A stretch of DNA of 21,236 nt from NCBI GenBank assembly GCA_910579225.1, contig CAJTTI010000003.1:1-21236 (forward strand), given 5' to 3'. Positions 14,527 through 21,236 of this stretch are shown one piece after another. The notes under the pieces are model-generated. The model was given only the letters and a program-made list of their open reading frames with translations, ran no database searches and was not told where the DNA came from. The first letter of the stretch is position 1; each line of letters opens with the position of its first letter. Both the position numbers and the translations under genes were made by a program. This DNA comes from an uncultured Lachnospiraceae bacterium. GTDB taxonomy: Bacteria; Bacillota; Clostridia; Lachnospirales; Lachnospiraceae.

Positions 14527-15407
14527 AGGCGGATACTGAAATAAATAGATCCCCACATCAATGATCAGCCCGATGAAAAACGAATAAGTCAGGCAGTATA
14601 AAGAGCAGCCATCATGTCATATACCAAAGGATTGGCGTTGGTGGCGGCTGAATTGCCTTCCACGATTACATGGTCAAAGGAATTAACACTGGTCTGCACA
14701 AATAGGTTTGCAATAGCAAACAGCCCGTTTTGAAAAGCGGCAAGAATACCGATTTTCAGGGTTCGTATAGTTTCAGGCTTTCTATGCGAAGTGCAAAGGC
14801 TTCCTGATTTCTGAAGAGAATGGCAAGAATCAAAGCCGCAGAAAGATATTGGGATATGACGCTGGCTGAGGCAACACTGGCTACATCCCATCTGCATACA
14901 ATGACAAAATACAGATTCAGAAGTACGTTGACAATTCCGGAAAATAGAAGATAATACAGGGGCCGTCTGGTATCACCGGCTGTGCTCAGCACAGCACTGC
15001 CAAAATTATACAGACTAAGGGCAGGCATACCAAGAAGATAAATGCGCAGGTAAAGTACGGCATCCAGGATCAGCTCGTCTTTGGTATGCATGGCAGACAG
15101 AATTGTGTGTGCAAATATGATGCCGAATACCATGATCAGCATCCGTTATCCCTGGAACCAATATGAAGGGCAGTGATCGCATTGACATCGCCGGAAAGTC
15201 CTATGATCAGTCTGGCAAACAGTGTGGCCAGGATACTGGTGGAGCCCACGGCGCCTAGGGCAATGGGTCCCGCAAATTTGCCGACCACAGCCACGTCCGA
15301 CATATTAAAAAGTACCTGCAGAATATTGGAGAACATAAGCGGAACACTGAAAAGCAGGATTTTTTCCAGAGAGATCCGCTGCTAAGCTCCATTTCGAATG
15401 TTTTCAT
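14527..15407 (-). pseudogene. degraded MATE transporter gene, truncated at both halves
   Basis: Read on the minus strand, MATE segments appear in successive frames. MELSSGSLWKK (from about 15392, or M at 15407) is followed by ILLFSVPLMFSNILQVLFNMSDVAVV after a shift at a run of six T (15360-15365). LIIGLSGDVNAITALHIGS ends in a stop near 15136. FGIIFAHTILSAMHTKDELILDAVLYL to about 14760 follows with about 20 codons missing. TLKIGILAAFQNGLFAIANL then comes in another frame and stops at 14589. The last piece, CLTYSFFIGLIIDVGIYLFQYP, reaches the spmA stop, with the rest of the second half absent. At least four lesions exclude function. It differs from the intact MATE gene at 11666. Confidence 0.82.
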
Positions 15408-15584
15408 CCTAACACTCCAATCCTTCATTGAATACACATGCAAAAAATGGTATATTATAAAAATACAGAAAAACAGTTTGCAGTTGGAAGAAAGGGGGCT
15501 TTTTGATATGGATATGAAGATATCCAAGTCCTTCTATTTGATTGTTGCGCCATCTGGAGATATCTCGCTTCCAGCCCTGTTTGG

Positions 15585-15705
15585 AACAAAAGAGCGAGAG
15601 TCCGGCCAGGTCTTCGGCCCGTTTTCGCAGCGGCATACCCTCTTCGGTAAGCTGTATGCTGAAGCTGCGTCGTATGAATAGTTTTTCCCCAGTTCGTCCA
15701 TATAC
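15585..15705 (-). pseudogene. remnant of a LysR-type regulator DNA-binding domain
   Basis: On the minus strand the frame EKLFIRRSFSIQLTEEGMPL followed by RKRAEDLAGL matches the end of the LysR winged helix and linker (typically LF-x-R-x-x-x-x-x-LTEEG-x-x-LRRRAEEI). The preceding MDELG of the same domain is readable one frame off, and after the match the frame breaks. No recognition helix or effector domain remains. The upstream part has been replaced by an alpha/beta hydrolase fragment on the other strand. Confidence 0.5.
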
Positions 15706-15826
15706 CGACAATAAAGAGCTGCTGATCCTTCCGGATACTGTTCATACGAACCTGTATGACGGAGGCGGGAAAGACATGATTCTTTTTGACAGGCTGGAGC
15801 AGTTCTTTGGGGAAAATCTGAAATAG
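15701..15826 (+). pseudogene. C-terminal fragment of an alpha/beta hydrolase
   Basis: The frame ending at 15826 reads DNKELLILPDTVHTNLYDGG then GKDMILFDRLEQFFGENLK. This is the C-terminal 40 residues of a dienelactone-hydrolase-like alpha/beta hydrolase: the KEL-x-IVPGA-x-H-x-DLYD block with the catalytic histidine (here in TVHTNLYD), then the final helix. The nucleophile elbow and acid are missing. Upstream sequence belongs to a LysR remnant on the other strand, so this is deletion debris. Confidence 0.6.
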
Positions 15827-15833
15827 AGGAAAT

Positions 15834-16259
15834 TCACAAGTTATGGTAATTTTCCAAGATTTCTTTCATGGAGATGTTTTGCAGACTGTTTCGCAGATCT
15901 TCACGGATGTCTGTATAGGAGATGTCTAAAACCCGGTGTATGTTCTTTCCTACCGGGCAGAGGGGAGACGGCGCGGCATGGATTCCGATCAGTTTGCCAA
16001 GGAAGTCCGGCTCCAGTGCATGGCAGATGCGGTATAAAGTAATTTCTTCCAAAAGGCAGTTGAGGGTGGCGCCGCCTGTGCCGGATTTTACAGAGAGGAT
16101 TCCTTCTTTTTTCAGGCTGCTGATGATGTTGCGGATGGTGACAGGATTGCTGCCAGTGGAGAGTGACAACAGTTTGCTGGTTACTTTCCGTGTTTTTCCA
16201 TATTCACTGATAAAAATAAGACAGTGGACGGCAATGGAACATTTTGTGCTGATATGCAT
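15834..16259 (-). CDS. Rrf2 family transcriptional regulator
   Basis: The 141-residue protein has the Rrf2 winged-helix start MHISTKCSIAVHCLIFISEY, the recognition region SNPVTIRNIISSLKKEGIL and the wing SVKSGTGGATL. The loop where IscR-type members carry three iron-sulfur cysteines has only C101 (PSPLCPVGKN), so a cluster of that kind is not expected. AAAGGAG lies a few bases before the start on the minus strand. It diverges from a destroyed EFR1-type flavodoxin/ferredoxin gene, the sort of redox partner Rrf2 regulators often sit beside. It may have lost its main target. It appears intact, in contrast to its neighbours on both sides. Confidence 0.9.
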   Translation of the reverse strand: MHISTKCSIAVHCLIFISEYGKTRKVTSKLLSLSTGSNPVTIRNIISSLKKEGILSVKSGTGGATLNCLLEEITLYRICHALEPDFLGKLIGIHAAPSPLCPVGKNIHRVLDISYTDIREDLRNSLQNISMKEILENYHNL

Positions 16260-16328
16260 GATAAGGATTCTCCTTTTATATTTAAGATAAACAGTATCTG
16301 CTTCGCAGTGCTTGTGAATTTTGTATTT

Positions 16329-16357
16329 ATTTTATCATAAAACCCCAATGCTGTAAA
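16329..16357 (-). promoter_or_regulatory. promoter for the Rrf2 gene
   Basis: On the minus strand, TTTACA (16357-16352) and TAAAAT (16334-16329) are separated by 17 bases. Each matches five of six consensus bases. It sits about 70 bases before the Rrf2 start and only two bases from a divergent plus-strand -35 element. Confidence 0.6.
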
Positions 16358-16359
16358 TC

Positions 16360-16388
16360 TTGACACGACACCTTCTGGCGGCTATACA
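16360..16388 (+). promoter_or_regulatory. divergent promoter facing the EFR1-type pseudogene
   Basis: A perfect TTGACA (16360-16365) lies 17 bases before TATACA (16383-16388). The -10 runs into a near-palindrome TACATGAATACATGTA (about 16385-16400), a plausible regulator site for the neighbouring Rrf2 protein. The gene it served is now a remnant. Confidence 0.5.
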
Positions 16389-16441
16389 TGAATACATGTA
16401 GGATTAAAAATTACAGAAGAACTGTCATAAACTGATACAGA

Positions 16442-16740
16442 TTATTTTCAGCCCAACAGGAGGACGTTGTACTGGTTGCAGTGCCGTCCTATGGCGGGCA
16501 TGTTTCGGGACCTGCGGCGGATAGGCTTGGGAAAATCAAAGGCAATCGTCCTTATAGGAAACCCGGAGGAGCGGGTCTTGTCCCAAAAGCAACAAAAGAC
16601 TGTATCGGCTGCGGTTTAGGCGCTTTGTTGTAAGATGTTTGAAGTCTGCACGGAAAGTAAACGGCGCAATGGTGTCCGTTGCGGCATTAGCGCTTAAAAA
16701 GGCGTGTAGTGAAAGAAAGGAAAACGAGCTGTTTCTTTGA
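16442..16740 (+). pseudogene. remnant of an EFR1-type flavodoxin/4Fe-4S ferredoxin protein
   Basis: The plus-strand frame from 16442 gives QEDVVLVAVPSYGGHVSGPA then ADRLGKIKGN, the flavodoxin-fold segment of EFR1 family ferredoxins. It then jumps directly to PKATKDCIGCGLGALL and a stop at 16631-16633. DCIGCG is the first half of a 4Fe-4S motif whose remaining cysteines are lost. A further frame (from 16669) yields ALKKACSERKENELFL, which resembles the family's C-terminus, ending at 16740. The N-terminal FMN-binding loop, the middle, and most of the ferredoxin domain are missing. An intact copy would be about 250-270 residues. It is divergent from the Rrf2 gene. Confidence 0.62.
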
Positions 16741-16788
16741 TCAGATATACATATAAAAATGTGACTTTTTTTAAATTATAATATATGG

Positions 16789-16828
16789 AAAGCACACCGT
16801 TTCATTTACAGGCGGAGTGCTTTTTATT
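16789..16828 (+). terminator. intrinsic terminator before the sugar ABC locus
   Basis: AAAGCACACCG (16789-16799) pairs with CGGAGTGCTTT (16813-16823) with one A-A mismatch and a 13-base loop, followed by TTATTT. The arms together form the usual hairpin plus T-rich tail. The loop also contains the -35 element of the next promoter. Confidence 0.65.
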
Positions 16829-16834
16829 TATAAT
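16805..16834 (+). promoter_or_regulatory. promoter for the sugar ABC/alpha-galactosidase locus
   Basis: TTTACA (16805-16810) and a perfect TATAAT (16829-16834) are separated by 18 bases, giving a start near 16841. The sequence TTTGAGCGGTTGCAT right at the predicted start looks like a loose LacI-family/cre-type operator (CG-centred, GGTTGCA half-site), which would fit repression by sugar availability. That operator reading is weak. Confidence 0.55.
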
Positions 16835-16863
16835 AAAGACGGTTTGAGCGGTTGCATACAAAA

Positions 16864-16880
16864 AACAAGCCCGGGTTGTT
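16864..16880 (+). promoter_or_regulatory. near-perfect inverted repeat in the 5' leader of the ABC locus
   Basis: AACAAGCCCGGGTTGTT is an inverted repeat (AACAA-CCC / GGG-TTGTT) with a single extra G in the left arm. It lies about 25 bases after the predicted transcription start and 54 before the binding-protein start, a position suited to a repressor operator. No regulator gene for it is in the window. Confidence 0.35.
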
Positions 16881-16933
16881 TTCCTGTTTTCCGCCCATGC
16901 AAACAGTGTAAATAAAATAAAGGAGTGGAGTTC

Positions 16934-18253
16934 ATGAGAAGATTATCCCGTATGACAGCGGTAATTTTGGCGTTGCTTATGCTGCTGTCGATCACCGGCT
17001 GCAGCAGTTCCGCAGACGGAAAGACTCATCTCACTTTTCAAATCTGGGATGTTTATCAACGCCCTGGGATGCAGGCGATATGCGATGCCTATACGAAAGA
17101 GCATCCTGATGTGGTGATTGAAGTGCAAGCTACTAGTTGGAGCGAATACTGGACCAAACTGGAAGCTTCCGCTGAGAGCAATACGATGCCGGATATTTTC
17201 TGGATGCATACGAACCAGCTGCTGTATTATGCAGACTTTGGCATGCTGGCCGATGTGACAGATCTCTATGATGATGTGGAACCTGATTACTATGAAAAAC
17301 ATTTCACTGAGATTTCGCGCAACAATGCTAGCGGCAGCGACGGTCGGCTCTATGGCGTGCCGAAGGATAAAGATAACGGTATTCTGGTTTATAACAAGGA
17401 AATGTTCGATGCCGCCGGTGTTCCCTATCCTACGGATGACTGGACATGGGAAGATCTGGCGGATGCCTCCCGCAGGATCCATGATGCCACCGGTAAGTAT
17501 GGTTTTATGGCTTACAATGATGACCAGCTGGGATATTGGTGCTTTGTCTATCAGGCAGGCGGTCATATTCTTACTGCGGACCGCACGCAGGCCGGGTACA
17601 CAAATCCTGGTTCTGTCAAGGGCATGGAGTTTTATGTAAACATGCAGAAAGAAGACTGGTGTCCGGATCAGACCTACTTTACCGAGACTGCGCCGGGAAC
17701 AGCATTTTTCTCTGAAGAGGGCGCCATGTATCTGGAGGGTAACTGGAATCTTCCTCAGTTGATGGAAAATTATCCAGAGATGCGCGGAAAGTGGGATCTG
17801 GCCAGACTGCCCAAATGCGCCGATCCGATCGAGGACAGTGAAAGCTTGGACCAGGATGGACGGGCCACGATGTCTAACGGCTTGTGCTATGCGACCGCTG
17901 CTCATGGCAGAAACCGGGAGCTTGCGCTGGATGTGATCAAGTATTTCGGTACGGAGGAAGCGCAGCGGATTCAGGGAGAGAACGGCGCAGCTATTCCCGC
18001 ATATATCGGCTGTGAAGAGACATGGCGTTCCGCTTTTGATTCCTACGATGAAAAACTGAATCTGGACGTTATTTTTGATCAGTTTGACTATGCGGTACAG
18101 GCAGTCTATAACTCTGCCAGTCCCAAGTGGAAAAGCCGGGTGCTGGATGAACTGACGAGTATCTATTCCGGAGGCCAGGATCTGATGACGGGCCTTGAGC
18201 ATATGGAGAATATTGTCAATACGGAAACGGCCAGGAAGCTGGCGGATGACTGA
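16934..18253 (+). CDS. carbohydrate ABC transporter substrate-binding lipoprotein
   Basis: Family 1-type extracellular solute-binding protein of 439 residues. The signal peptide has RR, a hydrophobic core (TAVILALLMLLSI) and the lipobox SITGC with C23 as the lipidated residue, so it is anchored outside the membrane. The mature part begins HLTFQIWDVYQRPGMQAICDAY, followed by HPDVVIEVQATSWSEYWTKL, MPDIFWMH and DWTWEDLADASRRI, all typical of MalE/UgpB-like sugar binders. ATG at 16934 is chosen over GTG at 16925 because AAAGGAG (16918-16924) is eight to nine bases before it. It stands 14 bases before a permease gene and upstream of an alpha-galactosidase, suggesting galactosides such as raffinose or melibiose. 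Confidence 0.9.
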   Translation: MRRLSRMTAVILALLMLLSITGCSSSADGKTHLTFQIWDVYQRPGMQAICDAYTKEHPDVVIEVQATSWSEYWTKLEASAESNTMPDIFWMHTNQLLYYADFGMLADVTDLYDDVEPDYYEKHFTEISRNNASGSDGRLYGVPKDKDNGILVYNKEMFDAAGVPYPTDDWTWEDLADASRRIHDATGKYGFMAYNDDQLGYWCFVYQAGGHILTADRTQAGYTNPGSVKGMEFYVNMQKEDWCPDQTYFTETAPGTAFFSEEGAMYLEGNWNLPQLMENYPEMRGKWDLARLPKCADPIEDSESLDQDGRATMSNGLCYATAAHGRNRELALDVIKYFGTEEAQRIQGENGAAIPAYIGCEETWRSAFDSYDEKLNLDVIFDQFDYAVQAVYNSASPKWKSRVLDELTSIYSGGQDLMTGLEHMENIVNTETARKLADD

Positions 18254-18267
18254 GAGGAGGGATTTCG

Positions 18268-19143
18268 ATGAAAAACAAACGGTCTGCGGCTGCCCTGCGG
18301 GAGGAACGATGGGGATGGTTCATGATTGCACCTACGATTATCGGCTTGGTTGTCTTGAATCTGTGGCCTTTTGTACAGACTTTGTATGCTAGTTTCTGCG
18401 AACATCTGAGTTTCGGCCACTACAAATTTATTGGTCTGCAGAATTATGTGGATATGTTCCAAAATGCCGAGTTTTGGAAAGCAACATGGAACACTGTTTT
18501 CTTTTGTATTCTGACAGTGCCTGTGGGCGTTGCTCTTGCATTGATGATTGCTTTGCTTCTCAACGCCAATGTGAAGTTTAAGGGCGGATTTCGTACGATC
18601 TTTTTTCTTCCTCTGGTCTGTGCCCCGGCCGCCGTTGCTATGGTATGGCGCTGGATCTTCAATGGAGAGTATGGCATCTTAAATCAGATCCTGGGTGCTA
18701 AAATACAGTGGATCACCGACCCGAAGACAGCGGTGCTGGCAGTTGCAGTTGTTGCTGTCTGGAGCAGCGTCGGCTACGATGCGGTTCTTCTGTTAGCCGG
18801 GCTGCAAAATATTCCGAAAACGCTCTATGAGGCCAACAGTATTGATGGGGCGGGTAAGATTCGGCAGTTTTTCACAATCACGCTGCCTATGGTATCCTCA
18901 ACGCTGTTTTCTGTTCTGATTATGCGTTTGATGGCTTCCATGAAAATCTATGATCTGATCTACATGATGGCGGATGAGACCAATCCGGCATTGACAGATA
19001 TGCAGAGTTTGATGTATTTGTTCTACCGCTCTTCATTTGTGGCGGGAGACCGCGGTTATGGTTCCGCAATTATTATCTGGACAATTTTAAAGATGCCGTC
19101 GCCAGCCTGCCTTTTGCCAATCTGTACTGGAATACGATTTTGA
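18268..19143 (+). CDS. sugar ABC permease 1 (MalF/UgpA type), C-terminus lost to a deletion
   Basis: Reads as a normal inner-membrane permease through residue 271: helix 1 (about 16-36), the conserved FRTIFFLPLVCAPAAVAMVWRWIF (108-131), and the EAA loop EANSIDGAGKIRQFFTITLP (188-207) that docks on the ATPase. After GYGSAIIIW the expected sixth helix and basic tail are absent. The last 20 residues (TILKMPSPAC...) are an out-of-frame reading of the next permease gene. So a deletion around 19075-19083 joined the two genes, and the protein ends in an unrelated, helix-poor tail. AGAGGAGGG (18253-18261) is a strong ribosome binding site. No ATPase gene is present; a shared MsmK-type ATPase would be needed. 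Confidence 0.87.
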   Translation: MKNKRSAAALREERWGWFMIAPTIIGLVVLNLWPFVQTLYASFCEHLSFGHYKFIGLQNYVDMFQNAEFWKATWNTVFFCILTVPVGVALALMIALLLNANVKFKGGFRTIFFLPLVCAPAAVAMVWRWIFNGEYGILNQILGAKIQWITDPKTAVLAVAVVAVWSSVGYDAVLLLAGLQNIPKTLYEANSIDGAGKIRQFFTITLPMVSSTLFSVLIMRLMASMKIYDLIYMMADETNPALTDMQSLMYLFYRSSFVAGDRGYGSAIIIWTILKMPSPACLLPICTGIRF

Positions 19144-19739
19144 TGGTTTTTTTCCGTGTGGTCTGTGCCGTTTTGTTCAGCTCCATGGCGGGTTACGCAT
19201 TTGCCAAGCTAAAGTTCAGGGGCAAGAAACTGCTTTTTGGAATTGTGCTGATTCAGATGTCGCTTCCCAGCCAGATTTTTATCATTCCGCAGTATCAGAT
19301 GGTAGCAAAAATGGGTATGGCCAATACAGTTTTTGGTCTGGTTTTCCCAGGACTGGTCAGCGCGTTCGGTGTGTTTTTCCTGCGCCAGACGTATATGAGC
19401 ATTCCGGAAGAAGTGGGGGAGGCCGCTTATCTGGACGGCTGTAATCAGTGGCAGACTTTTTATAAGATCATGTTTCCCCTGACGGGAACTTCTGTGGCGG
19501 CTCTGACGATCTTTACCGCGGTCTTTGCATATGGAGACCTGATGTGGCCGCTGGTAGTAAATTCCGATTTGAAGATGATGACATTGTCCTCCGGTCTTTC
19601 GACCCTGAAAGGACAGTTTACCACAAACTTCCCTGTGCTGATGGCCGGCTCCTTATTGGCCATGCTGCCGATGGTAGTCCTGTATCTGATCTTTCAGCGT
19701 CAATTTGTGGAAGGAATCGCAGGTACCGGAGGGAAATAA
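19077..19739 (+). pseudogene. sugar ABC permease 2 (MalG type), N-terminus deleted
   Basis: In the frame that starts at the junction, DNFKDAVASLPFANLYWNTI (from 19080) leads into MVFFRVVCAVLFSSMAGYAF and AKLKFRG, the middle of a MalG/MsmG-type permease. The EAA loop EVGEAAYLDGCNQWQTFYKI and the C-terminal IFQRQFVEGIAGTGGK are intact. Usual length is about 275-280 residues. About 55-60 N-terminal residues with the first membrane helix and the periplasmic loop are gone. The first usable start would be TTG 19140 or ATG 19143, giving about 199 residues without helix 1 and with no ribosome binding site. Function as a transporter half is unlikely. Confidence 0.8.
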
Positions 19740-19763
19740 GTGCTGCTGTATTTTACTGTTATC

Positions 19764-19797
19764 AAACAGTCCCGGCATATTGTTACCGGGACTGTTT
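19764..19797 (+). terminator. strong hairpin between permease and alpha-galactosidase genes
   Basis: AAACAGTCCCGG (19764-19775) and CCGGGACTGTTT (19786-19797) form a perfect 12-base-pair stem with a 10-base loop. Only CTCTAAATG follows, so the T tract is poor. It could be a partial terminator or an RNA-stabilising hairpin that tunes expression between the transporter and the enzyme gene. Confidence 0.55.
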
Positions 19798-19825
19798 CTC
19801 TAAATGACATACCAGGAGGTGCACA

Positions 19826-21236
19826 ATGATTGTAATTGATCAGAAAAACAGAATTTATACGCTGCATACATTACATACTTCTTATCAGATGAAAGCTGAC
19901 CAGTATGATGTACTCCTGCACACCTATTATGGTCCGAAAATCGAAAATTGTGATCTTTCCGGCCTGATCCAGTGTGGCGGGCGCAGTTTTTCTCCCAACC
20001 CCAACGAGGCGGGGAGAAACAGGGACTATTCACTGGACATTATGCCGCAGGAATATTCTACCTGCGGGGTCGGGGATTTTCGTTTGTCTTCGATGGAGCT
20101 GGAACTGCCGAACGGCAGTCATACAGCAGATCTGCGCTATGAGGGCTTTCGCCTGGAGAAGGGAAAGTATGAGTTAGAAGGCCTGCCTGCCTTTCACTGC
20201 GACGGAAATGAGGCGGAAACGCTGATTATTTCGCTGAAGGATCACGCCGCGCAGGTGGCGGTGGAATTATATTACAGTGTATTTGAGGATTTTGATCTCA
20301 TTACCCGAGCGCTCCGGGTAGTCAATCAGGGAAAGGACTCGGTGCGCCTGTGCCGGTGCGCATCCCTCTGTCTGGATTTTCTCAGATCAGATCTGGACAT
20401 GATCACGTTCGACGGGCATCACCTGATGGAACGGTGTATGGACAGAGGGCCGCTTCGCTCCGGAGTACAAAGTACAGGCAGTGTGCGCGGGACATCCAGC
20501 CACCAGCACAATCCTTTTGTGATTCTTTGTGACCAGGATGCGGATGAGGATGCAGGTGTATGCTATGGCGCCATGCTGCTGTACAGCGGTAATTTTGAAG
20601 CGGCTGTAGAGTGCAGCCAATATGAGAACAGTCGTCTGGTTATGGGAATTCATCCTTATCATTTCTGCTGGACATTGGAGCCAGGCGGAGCATTCACTGC
20701 GCCGGAAGCCGCCATGATCTGTTCTCCCGACGGATTCGGACAGATGAGCAGGCAGTATCATCGTGCCATTAGAAGACATTTTCTCCGAGACCCTTATCAG
20801 GGGAAGCGCAAGCCGGTGTTAGTGAATAACTGGGAGGCAACTTATTTTGATTTTACCGCAGACAGGCTGGTTGAGATTGCAGGCGAGGCGGCCGGGCTTG
20901 GGGTCGAACTGTTTGTCATGGATGATGGGTGGTTTGGCTCCCGGAATGATGATAACAGCGGTCTGGGAGACTGGCAGGTAAATCTGGAGAAGCTGCCCGG
21001 CGGGTTGGAGGCGCTTGTTCCCCGCATCAGGAAACTGGGGATGAAATTCGGTATCTGGATGGAACCGGAGATGGTCAATGAGGACAGCAGTTTCTATCGG
21101 GTTCATCCGGACTGGGTGCTGCATGTTCCGGGGCGCGCTCCTTCCCGTGGCAGAGGACAGCTGGTGCTGGATTTCTCCCGAAGAGATGTCAGGGAAGCCG
21201 TCTATGATCAGATAAAGACGATACTCGACAGCGCGG
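19826..21236 (+). CDS. alpha-galactosidase, GH36 (3' end beyond window)
   Basis: An uninterrupted frame of 470 codons runs from ATG 19826 to the window edge; full GH36 enzymes are about 730 residues. The N-terminal beta-sandwich includes YYGPKIENCDLS and YSTCGVGDFR. The catalytic (beta/alpha)8 barrel starts near VLVNNWEATYFDFT, followed by LFVMDDGWFGSRNDD (substrate-binding aspartates), GLGDWQVN and KFGIWMEPEMVN, all characteristic of clan GH-D alpha-galactosidases. The nucleophile motif (K-x-D-x-N/R) is expected just past the edge. There is no signal peptide, so it is cytoplasmic and should release galactose from imported melibiose/raffinose-type sugars. AGGAGGT (19814-19820) precedes the start. 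It follows the ABC genes after a hairpin. Confidence 0.93.
   Translation, partial: MIVIDQKNRIYTLHTLHTSYQMKADQYDVLLHTYYGPKIENCDLSGLIQCGGRSFSPNPNEAGRNRDYSLDIMPQEYSTCGVGDFRLSSMELELPNGSHTADLRYEGFRLEKGKYELEGLPAFHCDGNEAETLIISLKDHAAQVAVELYYSVFEDFDLITRALRVVNQGKDSVRLCRCASLCLDFLRSDLDMITFDGHHLMERCMDRGPLRSGVQSTGSVRGTSSHQHNPFVILCDQDADEDAGVCYGAMLLYSGNFEAAVECSQYENSRLVMGIHPYHFCWTLEPGGAFTAPEAAMICSPDGFGQMSRQYHRAIRRHFLRDPYQGKRKPVLVNNWEATYFDFTADRLVEIAGEAAGLGVELFVMDDGWFGSRNDDNSGLGDWQVNLEKLPGGLEALVPRIRKLGMKFGIWMEPEMVNEDSSFYRVHPDWVLHVPGRAPSRGRGQLVLDFSRRDVREAVYDQIKTILDSA

Noticed and set aside
15478..15681. Small plus-strand ORF with AAAGGGGG before ATG 15508
   Set aside because: A plausible ribosome binding site, but the frame runs antisense to the LysR remnant, has no recognisable similarity, and ends in degraded sequence.
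16843..16857. Catabolite-responsive (cre) element for CcpA
   Set aside because: Only part of the TGWAANCGNTNWCA pattern is matched and spacing is off; kept only as a loose operator suggestion.
16943..18202. A 419-codon open frame on the minus strand opposite the binding-protein gene
   Set aside because: The plus strand encodes a clear lipoprotein with a signal peptide and solute-binding motifs; the antisense frame has no recognisable domain or ribosome binding site.
1..21236. CRISPR arrays, insertion sequences or prophage genes
   Set aside because: No regularly spaced repeats, transposase, integrase, Cas or phage structural motifs were seen on either strand.

Overview
The window looks like a chromosomal segment of a Gram-positive, low-to-moderate GC member of the Clostridia, most likely Lachnospiraceae. 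The signs are strong AAGGAGG-type ribosome binding sites, the conserved decarboxylase-holB-ricT-rsmI-trmN neighbourhood known from Bacillus yaaO-yabC, a sporulation gene (spmA), Rrf2 and EFR1-type gene families, and an ABC/alpha-galactosidase sugar locus. The assignment rests on gene content and protein style only.

Region 1 (1-302): the 3' part of a tRNA-Phe, a complete tRNA-Lys, an intrinsic terminator and a good sigma-A-type promoter. Region 2 (302-6593): seven tightly packed plus-strand genes that read as an aminosugar envelope-modification pathway. They encode a cytidylate-kinase-like protein, a polytopic GT-C-like membrane protein, an RffA/WecE aminotransferase, an ATP-grasp ligase, an ArnC-like undecaprenyl-phosphate glycosyltransferase and two overlapping four-helix ArnE/ArnF-like transporter subunits. 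Inferred flow: dTDP-4-keto-6-deoxyhexose is aminated, the new amine is acylated by the ATP-grasp enzyme, the sugar is moved to undecaprenyl phosphate, flipped, and transferred to an extracellular acceptor by the GT-C protein. The layout mirrors the Gram-negative Arn pathway, with an ATP-grasp ligase where Arn has a formyltransferase. It is the best candidate for an undescribed system here.

Region 3 (6600-11601): housekeeping genes, in order an Orn/Lys/Arg decarboxylase-like protein, holB, ricT, rsmI and a TrmN-like methyltransferase, with overlapping or near-abutting ends and a strong terminator. The tmk seen at this locus in Bacillus is absent. Region 4 (11666-14526): a MATE transporter, trmO and spmA.

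Region 5 (14527-16740) is a gene graveyard. It holds a MATE gene with several frameshifts and truncations abutting spmA (spmB is missing), a LysR helix-turn-helix remnant, the C-terminus of an alpha/beta hydrolase, an intact Rrf2 regulator, and a deleted EFR1-type flavodoxin/ferredoxin gene divergent from it. Region 6 (16789-21236): a carbohydrate ABC locus (lipoprotein binding protein, two permeases) followed by a GH36 alpha-galactosidase that runs off the end. The two permease genes have been collapsed by a deletion that removes the end of the first and the start of the second, so the importer is probably broken. Together these lesions suggest ongoing erosion between about 14.5 and 19.7 kb, or, for the single homopolymer lesion, possible sequencing error.
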